NCBI GenBank assembly: GCA_035041965.1
Contig: JAPYMA010000673.1
Coordinates: 93,801-157,800 of the forward strand
Direction of reading: 5' to 3'
DNA: 64,000 nucleotides
Source of the DNA: Anisakis pegreffii
Taxonomy: Eukaryota; Nematoda; Chromadorea; Rhabditida; Anisakidae
Shown here: positions 39,404 through 52,330 of the stretch, in pieces
Numbering within the stretch: the stretch's first letter is position 1
How the letters are laid out: every line of letters begins with the position of its first letter
Made by a program: the position numbers and the translations under genes
The notes under the pieces: model-generated
Told to the model about the DNA's origin: nothing
Databases searched by the model: none
The model's input: the letters and a program-made list of their open reading frames with translations, nothing else

Positions 39404-42400
39404 CTATCTGATATTACTCTTGCGTAATGCGCGAATTGATCGCAGCGCTTCCGTTCGTGTTATTTCCCAATCGTACGGATACTCTTTTGCATGTAACGAT
39501 GTCATCGCTCGTTTTAAAATCTTTAAAATGAATTCATTCATTCATTTCAAAACCACACAATTTCTTTGTTTTGAAGCAAAATTCGGAAGTTTCTCAATAT
39601 AATACTATAGATAGTACGCGATAGTGGCTGTTTTATAAAGATCATATTATGGTTGGCACATAAATATAAAGATAATGCAATAATGATAAAGATAAAATGA
39701 ATAATAAGTGTAATAAAGTATAACTAAAAATAATAAAGATAAAATATGATAAAGTAAATTGCTGAGAAAATAATAAAGTATAATAACTGATAAAGGAATA
39801 CTTTGTATATTTTATTATAGTCAGGTTTATCGTAGAATCGAAGAACATCGACATATCGCAGTATTTCAATGTACTCTCGTGGACAACCACCCATCAATTC
39901 ACGAAGACCCACGTCGAATCGTGCCCTTTCCTGAAGTTTCATCCATGATCTCCAATAGATTTCATTTACACAGCACTCGTTAAATATCGGACTATTGTGA
40001 CACGGACGTATCGAATAAATAGCTATTTTTTGTGTATTTCTTCAATTGCTCAACTTAGACGCTTACCTGGTGATGACTGTATGAGCCAAAACATTGCTGC
40101 AATCAGTAAACGTCTCGCTGCTTTCATGCGAATGTACCTTACCTTACCTTGCGACCTGTCTTCGCTCTCTATGTGGACGCAGGTCAACCGATCCTCATGC
40201 TACTCTATGTTGTGCAGACCTTTTCCATTTCTGACCAAACATTCTCACTAGTGGTTCATCCCATCTCACTCGTGGTCTGCCCAAGGGCCTCTTCACTCCT
40301 CTTGGAATCCACTGTGTTATTCGACTAGTCGAACGGTTATCACTCATTCTCGCTATGTGCTAGATGTAAGTGTAAGTTGCATGCGAATGTAGGTGAATTG
40401 AAATCGTCGCAAATAAAGATTTTATACTTTGTACATAGCAACATCGTCCCTTTTGTCATCCATGGATCGCCACGGCAATGCGCCTCGAGTCATCTCGATT
40501 TGTTGATAGAGCCACGATTCGATGTCATCTTTACGACATGTCTCACGACGGATATGACACGATAACGGTGCATACCTGACTGTTCCTCGAAATCCAGCCG
40601 CCTTAATTTTGCCAATGTTTTCAGCATTATCCATTCATTTGATCATGTAAATTTTGTAATTTATTAAATAATCACCCGAACTTTGCAGACTCCTTCGCCT
40701 TCAATGAATCTTTACCCTCACTTCAAAACGAGAAATTACTCAACCAATTTTCATCCCTTGATTTCTTAATCAAGCAAATGTGGTATGCAACAACCCTCCC
40801 TGATTCTTTTCCTTCATTCGTGAGACCGTTCCATTGTATGAATTTAGACCCGACGTCCAGTTGTATATTTATATTAACCTCACCGTTATACCTTCTATAC
40901 CAGTAGTTCTCACGTTCGGGTGAACTGCATCACCTCTTTTGATGATCTGGCAGGCCGCCGTTACCCCCGCCACCCTCCCCAAATTAAATATGGAAATCGC
41001 ACATGTAGGTTCAGATGACCGTTACTTACAATCTTATTAGCACGTCCATGACGGTAATCGATATCGCTGGGTCTTCTCTTACAATTAGACCATTGTGTTC
41101 CTCAGTACTGCAGTCGAATATGATTGCATGAGAAGCTATTGTCTATGACACGCTCACTTCAAACCGACTTAATTGGATTCTCATTCTTTTCGGACGTGTC
41201 GTATTCGCTCTCATCACTATCACATGCGAATACCGTTCTATTAATGAGTTTTTCTCATTCAGTTCATCTCATTTAGCTTCACCGTTCAAATAAACTTCTC
41301 ATTCTGCAGTATATACTATTTACTGGATACATTGACGATTGTTGACAACCGAAATCAACAATACAGCGATCGAATTAATTTGCTCAACAACGTTCGACAG
41401 TCAAATGATCAATTATAGAGTGCGTTTGATAGAATGAGAATTTGACTTTAATTATTCAGTGAAATGAATGAAAAATCAGCAGAAGAGAACACTTTTGGTG
41501 ATAAAAGCTATGAGAGCGGTTGTAACAGCAAGAAAAAGAATGAAAACCTTGCTAAAACGAATGAAAACCCTTTTGAAGGGTGCTGCCATCAACTGACCGC
41601 ATTTACATATGTGATTTAAAAAACACCATCACAATGACGTTCTATCATAACATAACACGGAATACTAATTCCCCGACCCCTCCATTTCCCCTTGACACCT
41701 CCAAATTACCCAAAATGTGTAATTTAACTCCCTACGAGAACCACTGTTCCATACCTTATATCATATCGCGCTCACAAGACGGCATTGCCTCCTTCGACTT
41801 TCTCGCGTTTGCACCATCAGAAATAAGACCCACAGTTCAAGAAGTGCCGAGTTATATCACGTCAATCTAGCCTTGCATCGCTCGTTTCACCCAAACGGAA
41901 CGAATGATGAACTCACCTTTCGTGGAGGTCGAAGTTTATTGTTTTCATCGAGATATTTACGACACATTCCAAAATCTAAGATATATATTCGTCGCAATTC
42001 GTGCAGCTCCTCACGACCAATCGCATAATTGCTTGGTTTAATATCTCTTCAATACAAGTGCCTTTCATCAATAATCATCTATCGTATCCTAATGAAATGC
42101 AATCAAAACAGAACTCAACAAACCTATGTAAAAATCCAATCGCATGTAATTCTTCGATAGCTTCTAAGCACTGAGTACCAACCGACAGCGCACAACCGAT
42201 TGTCAACTTTTGTCCGGGTAATTCTTTACGAAGATCCTTTAATAGATGCATATTACCGAACTGCTGAATCTTCATCATATCCACTCAATAATTAACGACA
42301 CTTCCACTGTATTGATAACGAACTGTGAAACGAGTATGCAAGCAAATGAATAAATAAACCTGAAGACACGGTCCAACCATAGTCATAACGATATAAAGCA

Positions 42401-43140
42401 TTGTTTTGAACATTCCCGAATCTTCGCATTTGCAAAAATGTTTACTTTTATTCTTTTCGGCCATTTTCAGCACGTATACTTCCATTTTTAACACCTATCA
42501 ATTCCTTTCACTTCAGTTTTTGCACATTCATAAGCTAATACGGTTAGAAATGAAAATGTACAGACTACACATGAACCAAACCGAATTGAACATACAGAAG
42601 ATATGCGAATATAAGAATCCAAAATCTAAAATGTTGGAATCTAAACTGTATATGCACGTATAGGTGTCTTATGAGTATTTGATGAATACAGCACAAAAAA
42701 TGTCGATGTAAACAACCTTTACTGTTTCGTTCATATTCTCTGTTTTTAACGCAAATATTTCATTGTTATGAGACACCTGAATTCAACTGCAGTTAGTTTA
42801 ATTGGATACGAATAGAAATGTGAGTCACTTCCGAGGTTTTCAATTGAATAATTTGAGTACACAATTGAGTATACATCTAATTGCACAAGAACACTTTCTA
42901 TATTGAGGAAAAACATTTTCCTTCAATTTCTTTGAATCCACTGATTCGGCGGCTGTTTTCGTTTCACGATATCTTCAACGATACGAACATTTCAACAAAC
43001 ATAAAGCTATCAATTAACCAAATCATCAAGTAACGAACTTTATAAACAGATCCAAAACCACCCTCTCCGAGCTTATCTTCAACCAACCAACGATCAACGC
43101 GCTCACCGGCTCTCAGCTTAATTAGCTCGAACTGCGCCAT
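39404..43140 (-). CDS. CK1/TTBK-like protein kinase (nematode-expanded group)
   Basis: Eight minus-strand exons (43039-43140, 42717-42776, 42360-42494, 42124-42236, 41917-42046, 40428-40601, 39802-39930, 39404-39520) join in phase to 319 aa, a bare kinase domain. Seen in order: glycine loop GEGGFGSV (25-32), ATP-binding Lys45 in FALKTE, KSKHFCKCEDSG, DLRKELP, HRDIKPSN (136-143) with catalytic Asp138, DFG (161-163) and GFRGTVRYAPLSCH. These are followed by RKDDIESW, GALPWR, CPREYIEILRYVD and a final YPYDWE. DLRKELP, CPRE and the late YDWE are marks of tau-tubulin-kinase-like nematode CK1 kinases, many of which are germline- or sperm-expressed. All catalytic residues are present, so activity is expected on Ser/Thr. 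A LINE relic lies in the intron 39931-40427, and the next intron upstream is 1.3 kb with no exon seen. Confidence 0.92.
40146..40359 (-). mobile_element. Relic of a non-LTR (RTE/LINE-like) retrotransposon 3' end
   Basis: Translated on the minus strand, the segment reads HIARMSDNR...ITQWIPRGVKRPLGRP...RVRWDE...WKRSAQHR before an in-frame TGA. This is the pattern of the last part of RTE-type reverse transcriptase ORFs, just before the 3' end (IARM, R(P/G)RP..RW, W...AQ-R). A short GGTAAGGTAAGGTA run follows, like the simple-repeat tail of such elements. Only the terminal fragment remains, broken by a stop. It lies in a kinase intron in the same orientation as the gene. Confidence 0.75.
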
Positions 43141-44831
43141 CCCCCTCAATCCAATCTAACCCGAATCTCCCACTCGTCCGGGTATTGAATACGAATAAAT
43201 GGATCGTTTGATGACTCTTCTCTATTTATAGAGGTAATGTTTCCATACGAATTTGCATTTTGTTCATATCCCAATTTTGATTATATGCATATTCGTTTTA
43301 TTCATTTCATCAATTTTTTTAAACATATTCCACAATGACAGGGAATTTATATAGTAACACTGTCACTTAATGTTTTGAAACGATTGAAGACTTATTTTTG
43401 GATTGTAAGCTGATAACCTCTTCTTACGCGTTTATTAGTTACATGTCCCATTATGTATAAGAGAAACATATTCTGTTCTACAAGTTATATACCATCGCAA
43501 TGTTAAGTTTGATTCCTTTGATGATTTGGAATGGTATCTATCAAATTTTCGATATTATTAGCGTAAATATTATTAATGAATTTGCGTACGCATCCATTAG
43601 ATGATTCCTTTTTCCAAATATCTGCATCCATATCCATTAGATATCTGACTCAAAAAGAATGCTAAATACATTCGAATTAGGTGATTGTTAAGGAAGCTTT
43701 CAATGGGAAGGATAGTGGAGGAAGTTCAGTTGGATTTTAATCTGGATGTTCAGTTGGATTTTCAATTAAGTGAAGTGATATTCACTCACTGTCATTTTGA
43801 GCACTGCTTTTGTTTGTCATTCCAAATACAGCGTTCTTCTGATGTGAAACAAAAATTACAACAGTTCACATGCGCATTGAATGTTTAAAATTAGAGGCTG
43901 TTCCAATTTTAACCATCATTTCAAGCCATTGGAGCATTTCGATCTTCTGAACAATCCTATGTTTTTTGATACCTTTTCCTATTTTTTGATATTTTTGATA
44001 CCTTTTCAGATTTTTTAAGTTTCTAAGTTATCATAAAATCGCGAATAATTTCGGCGGGAAGTGCTATGTTCGGTATAAAAACCTGATTGTATTCTTACTG
44101 GTACGTCTTAACTATGAGAATTCAGATGGTAACGGTTGCAGCTTTTCCATCGAATCAAACAGATTTCATATAAAATATGACAAAGTTCTGAAACAAAAAA
44201 TATACAAATAATTTGGCATCATGAAGCATATACTCAAAAAATGAATAAAGTTTCGTAGGTTTTTGAACAATAATATATACGTACATCGACTTCGAATAAA
44301 CTATAATCAGTAGATCATCTCTAAGACTTCAGAAAATCGCATCGTATCGCCTTGAATGGTTCTCAGCCGAGCGAATGTAACCTATGCATATCACAAAATA
44401 CTTCCATAAGAACATGATATGATATGGTAGTTTATTGGCGAGTAACAAATATGTACAAGCAATAATACAACATGAAAGGCGGAGCGCTTCGACATCATGC
44501 CGGTTGGTTGAATAAGTAAAAAATAATAACAGGTTAGAATAAAAAGGTTGAATAAATAATAGTGATTCAGATGTAATTCTATGCTGTAATTTATGGAACA
44601 GTAAGGTATGGGACATATTTGACTAGGAGTTCAACTATAGAAACTGCGTGAATGAGATGAGAAAGTTTAACTGCGAATTAGAGAACATTTTATCAAATTA
44701 TACGATAGTGCCGTGAGGTGTGATTTGAATCGTGCTAGCGTGCTAGCCGAACATAAGAATTAATATATTAACTCAGTGAACTCGAACCCGTCAGCAGCCG
44801 TTCAGTTTCTCATGATTGATTATTTTTGTTC
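43141..44831. other. Intergenic, no gene seen
   Basis: About 1.7 kb of AT-rich sequence between the kinase start and the receptor 3' end. The frame at 44329-44616 (-) is open but has no motif or splice partner. It probably holds the kinase promoter and the receptor 3' UTR. Confidence 0.5.
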
Positions 44832-47800
44832 TTAGTGTGCGGGTTTGACTCGATTGATGCTATTCTCGAAAAGTTGTCCCAAAATCTCAAAATGCCTCTT
44901 ATTCGAATCACTTGCTGCTACAGCTATCACTCGGGTGCGTTGCTTTTGCCACTTTCTGAAAATTGAATGTATAATTAAAGAAATGAACTGATAATCAATT
45001 CATTCAACAACTTGATGTATTCATAAATAACGAAACAAATTGTGATCGTAATGAATATTGTGACGAACTTTTGAAACTTCAAAAGAGCAAAATGTACACA
45101 AGGTAAGAGCACATAATATAGCGGTATAAAGTCGAAATAATGATTCGGTAAACGATTCTTCGCGAAAATAATCCAAGAGACTGGTAGCAGAATGCATGTG
45201 CTCAAATTGCACACCGCATGTGCAATAGCCATTGGAATTAATAGCAGAATGCATCGGATATTTTCGTCAACCTGAAATTGATTTTAGGTTTCGGATCGAT
45301 AGAGAGCATTAAAAATGCGATTTTCACTCACTCACCATACCGCAATTTGATAAAACAAGACAATGGATGAAGTATAAATGAAATGTGCTTTGCATAAAAT
45401 CAAAAATCAAGCCTTCCAACGATTCCAGTAATCATAATGATAGCAGTAATGCGTCATAAAAATGCCATTAACAACACTGTTCATATGCTTTTCAAGTTTT
45501 GATTACAGTCCGAATGAAAGCGATGCAATTTCACCTTTCTAATGTAATCGACTTAGTTGACAAAAACATTTGAATCAATCGTGATGGATTGTGAGCTTAT
45601 CATATCTTACATCCGTTAGCTTGAATGAAATGGACAGATGCGATATCCGACATGAACTGATAATTTGTTTCCGATTATTATTAGTTCAAGATCTAGCCAC
45701 ATGCTAGTGGTTTAATGAATTAAGCTCTTTTATGTCGTCTGAATCATACTTTATACACTTTTGTGACTAACAATAGATTGCAGTGTCCGACTAATTGCTT
45801 TCGATGATTTATTACACGCAATAACTCTCGCGAATAGGTTAACGCTGATTGACGCAATTCAATGGCTCAGTGGAATGTCAAGCCAATCGTCTTTATTTTT
45901 TTCAACAATGACGCAGAGCGTACTCTTTTGTTAGCACAATCATTCCGTTGAAATTCCTGAATCGTAACGAACCAGCGTAACCAAGCGACCATCAATTGAC
46001 TGACCGATGAAAACCCATCGGATGTTTCAGATGATATTTGTGATACTACTACCGTAACGTACACAACGCTAATGGTTTTCAGCAGTTGTATATTCGAGAT
46101 TAGTCAGCATTAAGAGCATCAGATACATCAGTTTCGGAAGCAGCAAGATCTCATCAATGGTTCTGATGTTAGAGATTACAAACCTGATATTTTTGGGATA
46201 GAGTTGCCAGAAAATGCATGCCATTTCTCTTCCACAGCACATTGAATACATATGAAAGCGATAATGTCAGTATAGCTAAGAGTTCAATCGCGGCTAATGT
46301 GAAAAGTACCTGGAATATGATTCGAATTTATTTCGGACTGCTGAAGCAAGAAAATGAGCAGCAAATATGTAAACATCTCAAAGATTATTATAAAATTAGG
46401 CTTCTTGCAATGAAATTTTACGATTGATCATAATTATTCTCACTGTTTTAACGCGTTTCGATATTGTTCATATCCCGAGCTGATGCAGAATTGGAAACTT
46501 GAAACTGGGGCTAAGTACTGCAATGGTACTGCTTGAGGGCAAGCCTGAGCTTATTATTAGCTTAATCCACTTCAAACTTTCCAGCTTTGAACACTATTGT
46601 GCTAGCGTTAGGATATTATGCAACACCATAGAGTAATATGGTACCTAATATTGATAACGATCTTATACAGCAATGAATTTCAGCAAAAAGTGAATCTAAA
46701 TAATGTTACTCACAACAGTGGCAGTTCGAGTGTTGCTCACCGCCGATATGAAAGGCAGAGAACTTAGGGCTATATCTATGACCAGCTGAAAACATTGCGA
46801 TTTTTACTGCTATGGAAGACTAAATTTCAAGCAGGTGGGCCACTTCGTAATTTCAGCCCAAAAAGAAGACCGTATGGTCATTTTCAAGTGCAAACGGGAC
46901 ATTCAAAAAAAACGCAGTCAAATCACGGCGTTTTTTCGTCAAGAATCAGGAAAAAGTCAGAAAAACCTACGCATAAAATCGCAATAGTGGGCCCAAAACA
47001 GCTGCGTTTGTTTTCATAGTTTTTTGCGCTTAACGTAGACCTCAATCGCTCCACTGCCAGGCCAGCGAACGTCAAAATTGATCCATTGTTGCCGAATCTT
47101 TGAATGCTTAGCAAATTTCGATCTGAATGTATCAGCGACAAGCAGCATTCCTAAAAATGAACATGAAAGCAATAAACGCTTCATGAAAGTTGACTTGTCT
47201 AGTTTAGATTCATAAGAATAAGTCCGTGAGTTCCACTTCTGTCAGTCATTCAGTTTTTGTTGAAAACGTTGGCAAAACAGTTCTGCATGCACGCCATTAC
47301 TACCACTTTCCCGAGGTTTTCTTAGCGTTCAATAATATTTTCCCGAAGTTTCGTCAGTAAAATTACTTATGTGACCTCATGATAGGTTACGATCAAACAG
47401 ATACGAGAACATGCTACATAACAATATAGCAGTATACTCAAGTACTACCTAGAGAACGTGCTATGTAGCAGTGTACTCCAGAAATTATGTTTTCATAAAC
47501 TTTATTCTGTGGAAACCATAGAATTTGTACGCTAACACTGTGAGATTTGAACATTTCAGAGCTTCATTTCGTTCATGCAAAAATTGGTTGCCGTTGCATT
47601 TGCATGCTGCATCAAAATCGCTTCTATCATATGAACAGAGAGTTATTTGCACAATTGTGTGCGTCAATTCTTCTAAAATAAAACTCTCGTCAGTTCTGGT
47701 CAGTGTTAATTCACCAAGCCATTATAACTCATCAGTGAAATAAAACGACTGTCTGATCGAATAGATCACTTGCAGAGTTGTGTTGTTTTCGAGCAAAAAT

Positions 47801-48669
47801 TCAAGCCAAAGTGAACGATTGAGACTCTTCACGAACTGCAGTGCACTGTCGCATTTCCTCAAGTATAAACCGAACCTCTCCCTCTGAACTGATTCCACTA
47901 ACCTGTGAGCATGCAAAAGTGCTCCTCTTTCAGTGCTACTCACCGACCACTTCCCCTTCCATTCTCCCGCATCAAGTGAATAAATCCAACCTGAATTCTC
48001 TGCGGAAGTTGGCAATTCTTTGCGAACCTAGCAGAGAACCATATTTCATGCGTTGAAAATATCAAAACGCCAATGGCAGAAATCCATACAAAAGCGTAAT
48101 GCGTCAATAGGACAACACGAGCGTTCGGATGAAATCGATTGCTTTTCAGCTGGAATTAATCACCTCATAGCTCGACAAATTAGAATGGCACATAAGCTGA
48201 TAGAATAATCATTTTAAAGTAGTTCAGCTGCAATCATTTTGCTAATTAATGGATTGTCTCGCAAACATTCGGTGGTTGACGGCACTGATCATGAGGTTGG
48301 CAGCTGATCTCCAGTAGAACACTCAGATCAGATTACGATAAATCCATAGTTCACGAGTTTTTCGCCTCAAATGATGAACACGAACGCTTGTGAGCATGAA
48401 AATTAGTCAACTGCAGTAGCATTCGCGTTCTATTGTCCTAATATAGAGGTACTGTTTTTGTGGTGTTCTCATCTCTTCGGAGATGCAGAAGCTGATGAGC
48501 TGAGGTGATCCTGACGGGCTCGTAAGTGGACAATACCTAGAGCGCTAACCTCGTGTATAGCGATAATGATGACAGCCGTAATGCCGACAACTGCAAGCAC
48601 TGCACGTACGGCCAAGCTTGGCACAAACAACGCATGCTCAGCTACTCTCAACCTTTGTGTGCAATTCAT
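44832..48669 (-). CDS. Seven-transmembrane chemoreceptor, Srab/Sra-like serpentine family
   Basis: Seven minus-strand exons (48550-48669, 48028-48149, 47770-47902, 46971-47150, 46184-46309, 45069-45271, 44832-44955) join in phase to 335 aa, the usual size of the family. Exon 1 starts MNCTQ and gives TM1. Exon 2 has FHPNARVVLLTHYAF (TM2). Exon 4 holds RFGNNGSILTFAGLAVERLRSTL and NYENKRS (TM3 and the ER-like motif with the following basic loop). Exon 5 is TM5 and ends LSQKYQ. Exon 6 starts VDENIRCILLLIP and carries TM6 and TM7 (NHYFDFIPLYYVLLP). The tail is basic. YQ..ENIR is characteristic of Sra/Srab receptors, which are mostly expressed in sensory neurons and sense soluble chemicals. The ligand is unknown. 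The assignment to Srab rather than Sra or Srb is from pattern memory only. Confidence 0.85.
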
Positions 48670-51600
48670 TCACTATCGTTCCAAATTTTTCCAGATAAAA
48701 CTCGAACCAAAAATGCTGTGTCGGGCCTGAAATTGGTTATTTTTAGCAACAGTTAGCAGTGATGATGAAAACGTCGCTGAGTAGTCATCGAGTAAAAAGT
48801 AACAGTGGAAGAGACCAGCTGAGAGATGAAATCAACAAGAACAAGAAGATATTTAGTGAATATGCTAAAAATCAGCAGCTGATAGAGGCGACGACTGTAA
48901 ATTGCATGACTGATGGAAATTTTCGAATGGTTCAATCGAACTTATCCCTCAGCAGCCCTCACAATTCGGTCGAGATAGCATTAGACCGCAGATGGGATGG
49001 GTCACCGATTTGATCCAGTAACGTGGCAGGGATTTTTCAATTTCCGTTGTCAGAACAACCACATTTCGGATTCGATTGTTTCTGTTCTGTTTGACCAGAA
49101 AATGTTGAGTAGAGAAGATTTGCAATGGACTACAAAATTTGACATTTTGAGATTTTCCAAGCGGAAAATATGTGAAATTACTCATAATGAATTATTCTTA
49201 GTCACTACTCATTACATCCTTACACATTCAAATCATCATAACGGCAGAGCGATGAAACGAAACAGCTATCAATAGCATTATTCAGACTTGAATTGAATTG
49301 AATCGAACCATCACATCATCAACATCATTAAAAATTCATCATCTCCATTCATATCCACTGTTTCAAGATCCTTTTAATCATTTAAAGATTCTCATGATCC
49401 TTATTATCTCATCAGCATTCGAAACTTTCATGCTTTTGGGAATTCTTCTTATAAATGACTTTTGTTTCAGTTAATCTAAAGCTTTTTAATTCGTAACGAT
49501 TATATAGTAAAAATAATAGCAATATGATATAAATTTACTAATACTGCCAAAAATATTACTAATAATGACACCAATAGCAATGACATTAATCCTAATGGTA
49601 ATGCTAACAATAAAAATACTTATAAGGATTAATACCTCTTCAAGAACAAATCCATATCATCAATCATTAAAATAATTTACGAGTTATGCATGCAACATGC
49701 AATTAGAACGGTTCACAAAGGCGTGACTCAATGCTCATTCATGTTATTCTGTTTTCATTCAGTATTGTTTTGATATAATAGATAATAAAATTATGATGGT
49801 GCGATTAGAGGTGATTAGGATTCAATTCATACACCCACAATGCGAATGTACACAATGTTTGTCTTTTCAACAAGGTGTGATAGTCAATGAAGCATTGCGA
49901 TCCTTCGCGGTATCATGAAATTACCAGCTTATTGTTGAACAACAACTACTTTGGTGGTACTTTTGCGGTACGACACAAATAAAACATGAGGAATGAAGTG
50001 CGTACGATGATCAGTACGATTTCCATTCAATGCATTTAGGCAGAAAATTGTTCAAGACTACTACAACAATAATTTTCATGCATATTCAAATTAAAAGTAA
50101 AACTTTTTATTAGGTGCGTTAAACCTTCACGTGTTTTGAACGAACTTTAGGAAATAATTGTTTTAGTGATCCACTTCATCCAGCGCAATCTGTGGGTGCT
50201 GATACAATAATATTTTTGTGTTCATTGTAAACCTTTTTCATGACTAATGAATTTTGAACTGAATAACTGAATAAGCTCACTATACTCTGATCCGATTGTT
50301 TCAGATACTTTTCAAATACTACTAGGGATATATACGTAATTGCTGCTATTGTTTCGTTTTTATAATTGTTTCCCGTCGTTTTTTAAAATTGTTGAAATGA
50401 AAGTTGAAAATAGAGTAGTTTTGAAATGTATCAGAATATGCCTTCCGATTCGAGCATGCTTATAATACATTGCTCTAATACATTGAATACATTGCTCTAA
50501 TTGCACAATTATCTCATAGAATGTTACTATGTGAATTTCATCTGGTTTCACCGATTTTTTGCGTGTCTCATCTGAATTCTCGCATGGAATTGTATAATAA
50601 CATGATCATTGGGATTCGAACAAGATAAGGATAATAAACCGAGAACCGAGTATGGCGAACAGAAATGATGTGACGAGTTCAAGCGAGAAATGATCCGGCT
50701 ATTCTTATAGTTAAGCGATCACGAGAACTGATCAATTTGCAGCACTTCTCACCAATTGTTGATAATTTATTTAATAGGAGATAAGATAACAATAATGATA
50801 ATGCCAAAGACTGGAGTGATGCTGATAATAATGATAATGATAACGGTAATAATGGCAATAACAATAATGACCATAAAACTATTCGTCGCTCTCTTCAAGT
50901 ACCGTTCAAAACGCACACAGATGGCGGGCAGTCATGAGAAATGATCTCATCAAATGGATGAATGATAAGGCATGACTGATAGTGAGTTTCAGACTTTAAA
51001 TTTGACAAGTAAATTTTGATTCATTGTTTAAAGGCTTTCTGAAATTCATTGAATTTAAATAATTCTGAAATAATTCTTCAAAATAATTAATTGAATAATT
51101 AATTAAATAATTGATTAATTAAAATAAGGCATCTTGAAAATAATTAATTCTTTGAATTTAAAAGATGGCTTCCTGAAATCGCTAGCAATATCACTTTCTT
51201 GAAATTTCATCAATAGAATATCAGATATCGCAGTTTACGAATTGTTTATGGATGAAACCTTTGAAATATCATTGTTGACGGATTATATTTTGTTATTTTT
51301 TGTCATTTTGTAAATTCACTTCCTTAACGTACAAAATCAAAAAAAATTGAAATATCACTTGAAATTGTTTACGAATAGCTAAGCGCTGACGTACTAAACG
51401 TTGGAAATCGAACGGATATTCGTATTCTCAATGTTATATCTCAATGCAAGACTGCATTACAAACAAAAATGATACCGTTGTCATGAGCCAGTGTCGAACC
51501 GCGACCGTTAGATTTACAGTCTAACGCCTTCCAAATGAGTTATAACGGCTAATGCAAATCTGTCGGGTATTTCTTTTCGGAAATCCTTCAGACATTCTCA

Positions 51601-52330
51601 ACAATATTGCTGTCACATCATACGTATAACTGGCAATGTTGATATGAATAACTAATAATAGATCAAAGATCTAAGTAGAGTTTAGCGTCGGTCATAATGA
51701 TATCAAGCATTGACTTGAGTAATTCCGAATTGTTATAGTTACGAAAATGTTTAAAATTTATTAATTTTAACCATATTGAATAAATACGCTTCCACTTTTG
51801 AAATCTATTTATTTATTTCACGACATCCCCTTTTTTGACGTACCATTTTTTGCACGTTTCTAACTACTCTAATTTCACTTTTAATAGCCATTACTGTAGA
51901 ATTTAGTTGACATTTTAGTTTTTATAATGTTTATCGCGCTCGACACAGCAACTGGCTCAATTTTGTCATTTTTCGATGGATGAATGGTTTTTTGATCGTT
52001 CGAAGAAACAATTAAGCTCTGAAGTAATCTCTTTGTTGGTGGAAGCTTCAGAGTAATCTCACTGTTGGCTGATGAATGATTTTGCAACCTTTTTGGCGGA
52101 TGTCTGCACACGATATTGTTTCAAGAAAAGCAATTCTCAACTCATTCTCATCCATCTTATTAATGCTCTTATTTGTCTTACATAATCCTTATTGCGTTCC
52201 GTTCCACATTTTCGACTTGAAATATTGAAAAACGATCCAAAAATATGCCTAGCGAAATTATTATTCTTTTATTTGGACGGCACCAACTCAGAGTTTTGTC
52301 TCAGTCGCAACAATCAGTCGTTTAACAATA
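48670..52330. other. Gene-poor region between receptor and channel genes
   Basis: About 3.6 kb. Frames at 48759-49013 and 48997-49275 (+) and 51881-52111 (-) are open but lack recognisable motifs. A run of AATTAATT-type low-complexity sequence lies at about 51050-51130. The only distinct item is the tRNA-like sequence at 51479-51549. Upstream regulatory sequence of both flanking genes is expected here. Confidence 0.5.
51479..51549 (-). tRNA. tRNA-Tyr(GUA)-like sequence, probably a pseudogene
   Basis: The minus strand shows a perfect anticodon arm (TTAGA, loop CTGTAAA with anticodon GTA, TCTAA), a T-loop GGTTCGACAC, and the ordered spacing of a 71-nt tRNA. The acceptor stem pairs at about five of seven positions, the D-stem at about two of four, and the T-stem at about three of five. 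That much decay argues against function. No intron is present, although nematode tRNA-Tyr genes often have one, so a processed or retroposed origin is possible. Confidence 0.5.

Noticed and set aside
41580..41870. 96-codon plus-strand frame inside the long kinase intron
   Set aside because: No motif, antisense to the gene, and no neighbouring exons in phase.
46184..46309. Apparent frameshift after LSQKYQ in the receptor, suggesting a pseudogene
   Set aside because: The frame continues in the exon at 45271 with the expected family motif VDENIR and matching phase, so an ordinary intron explains it.
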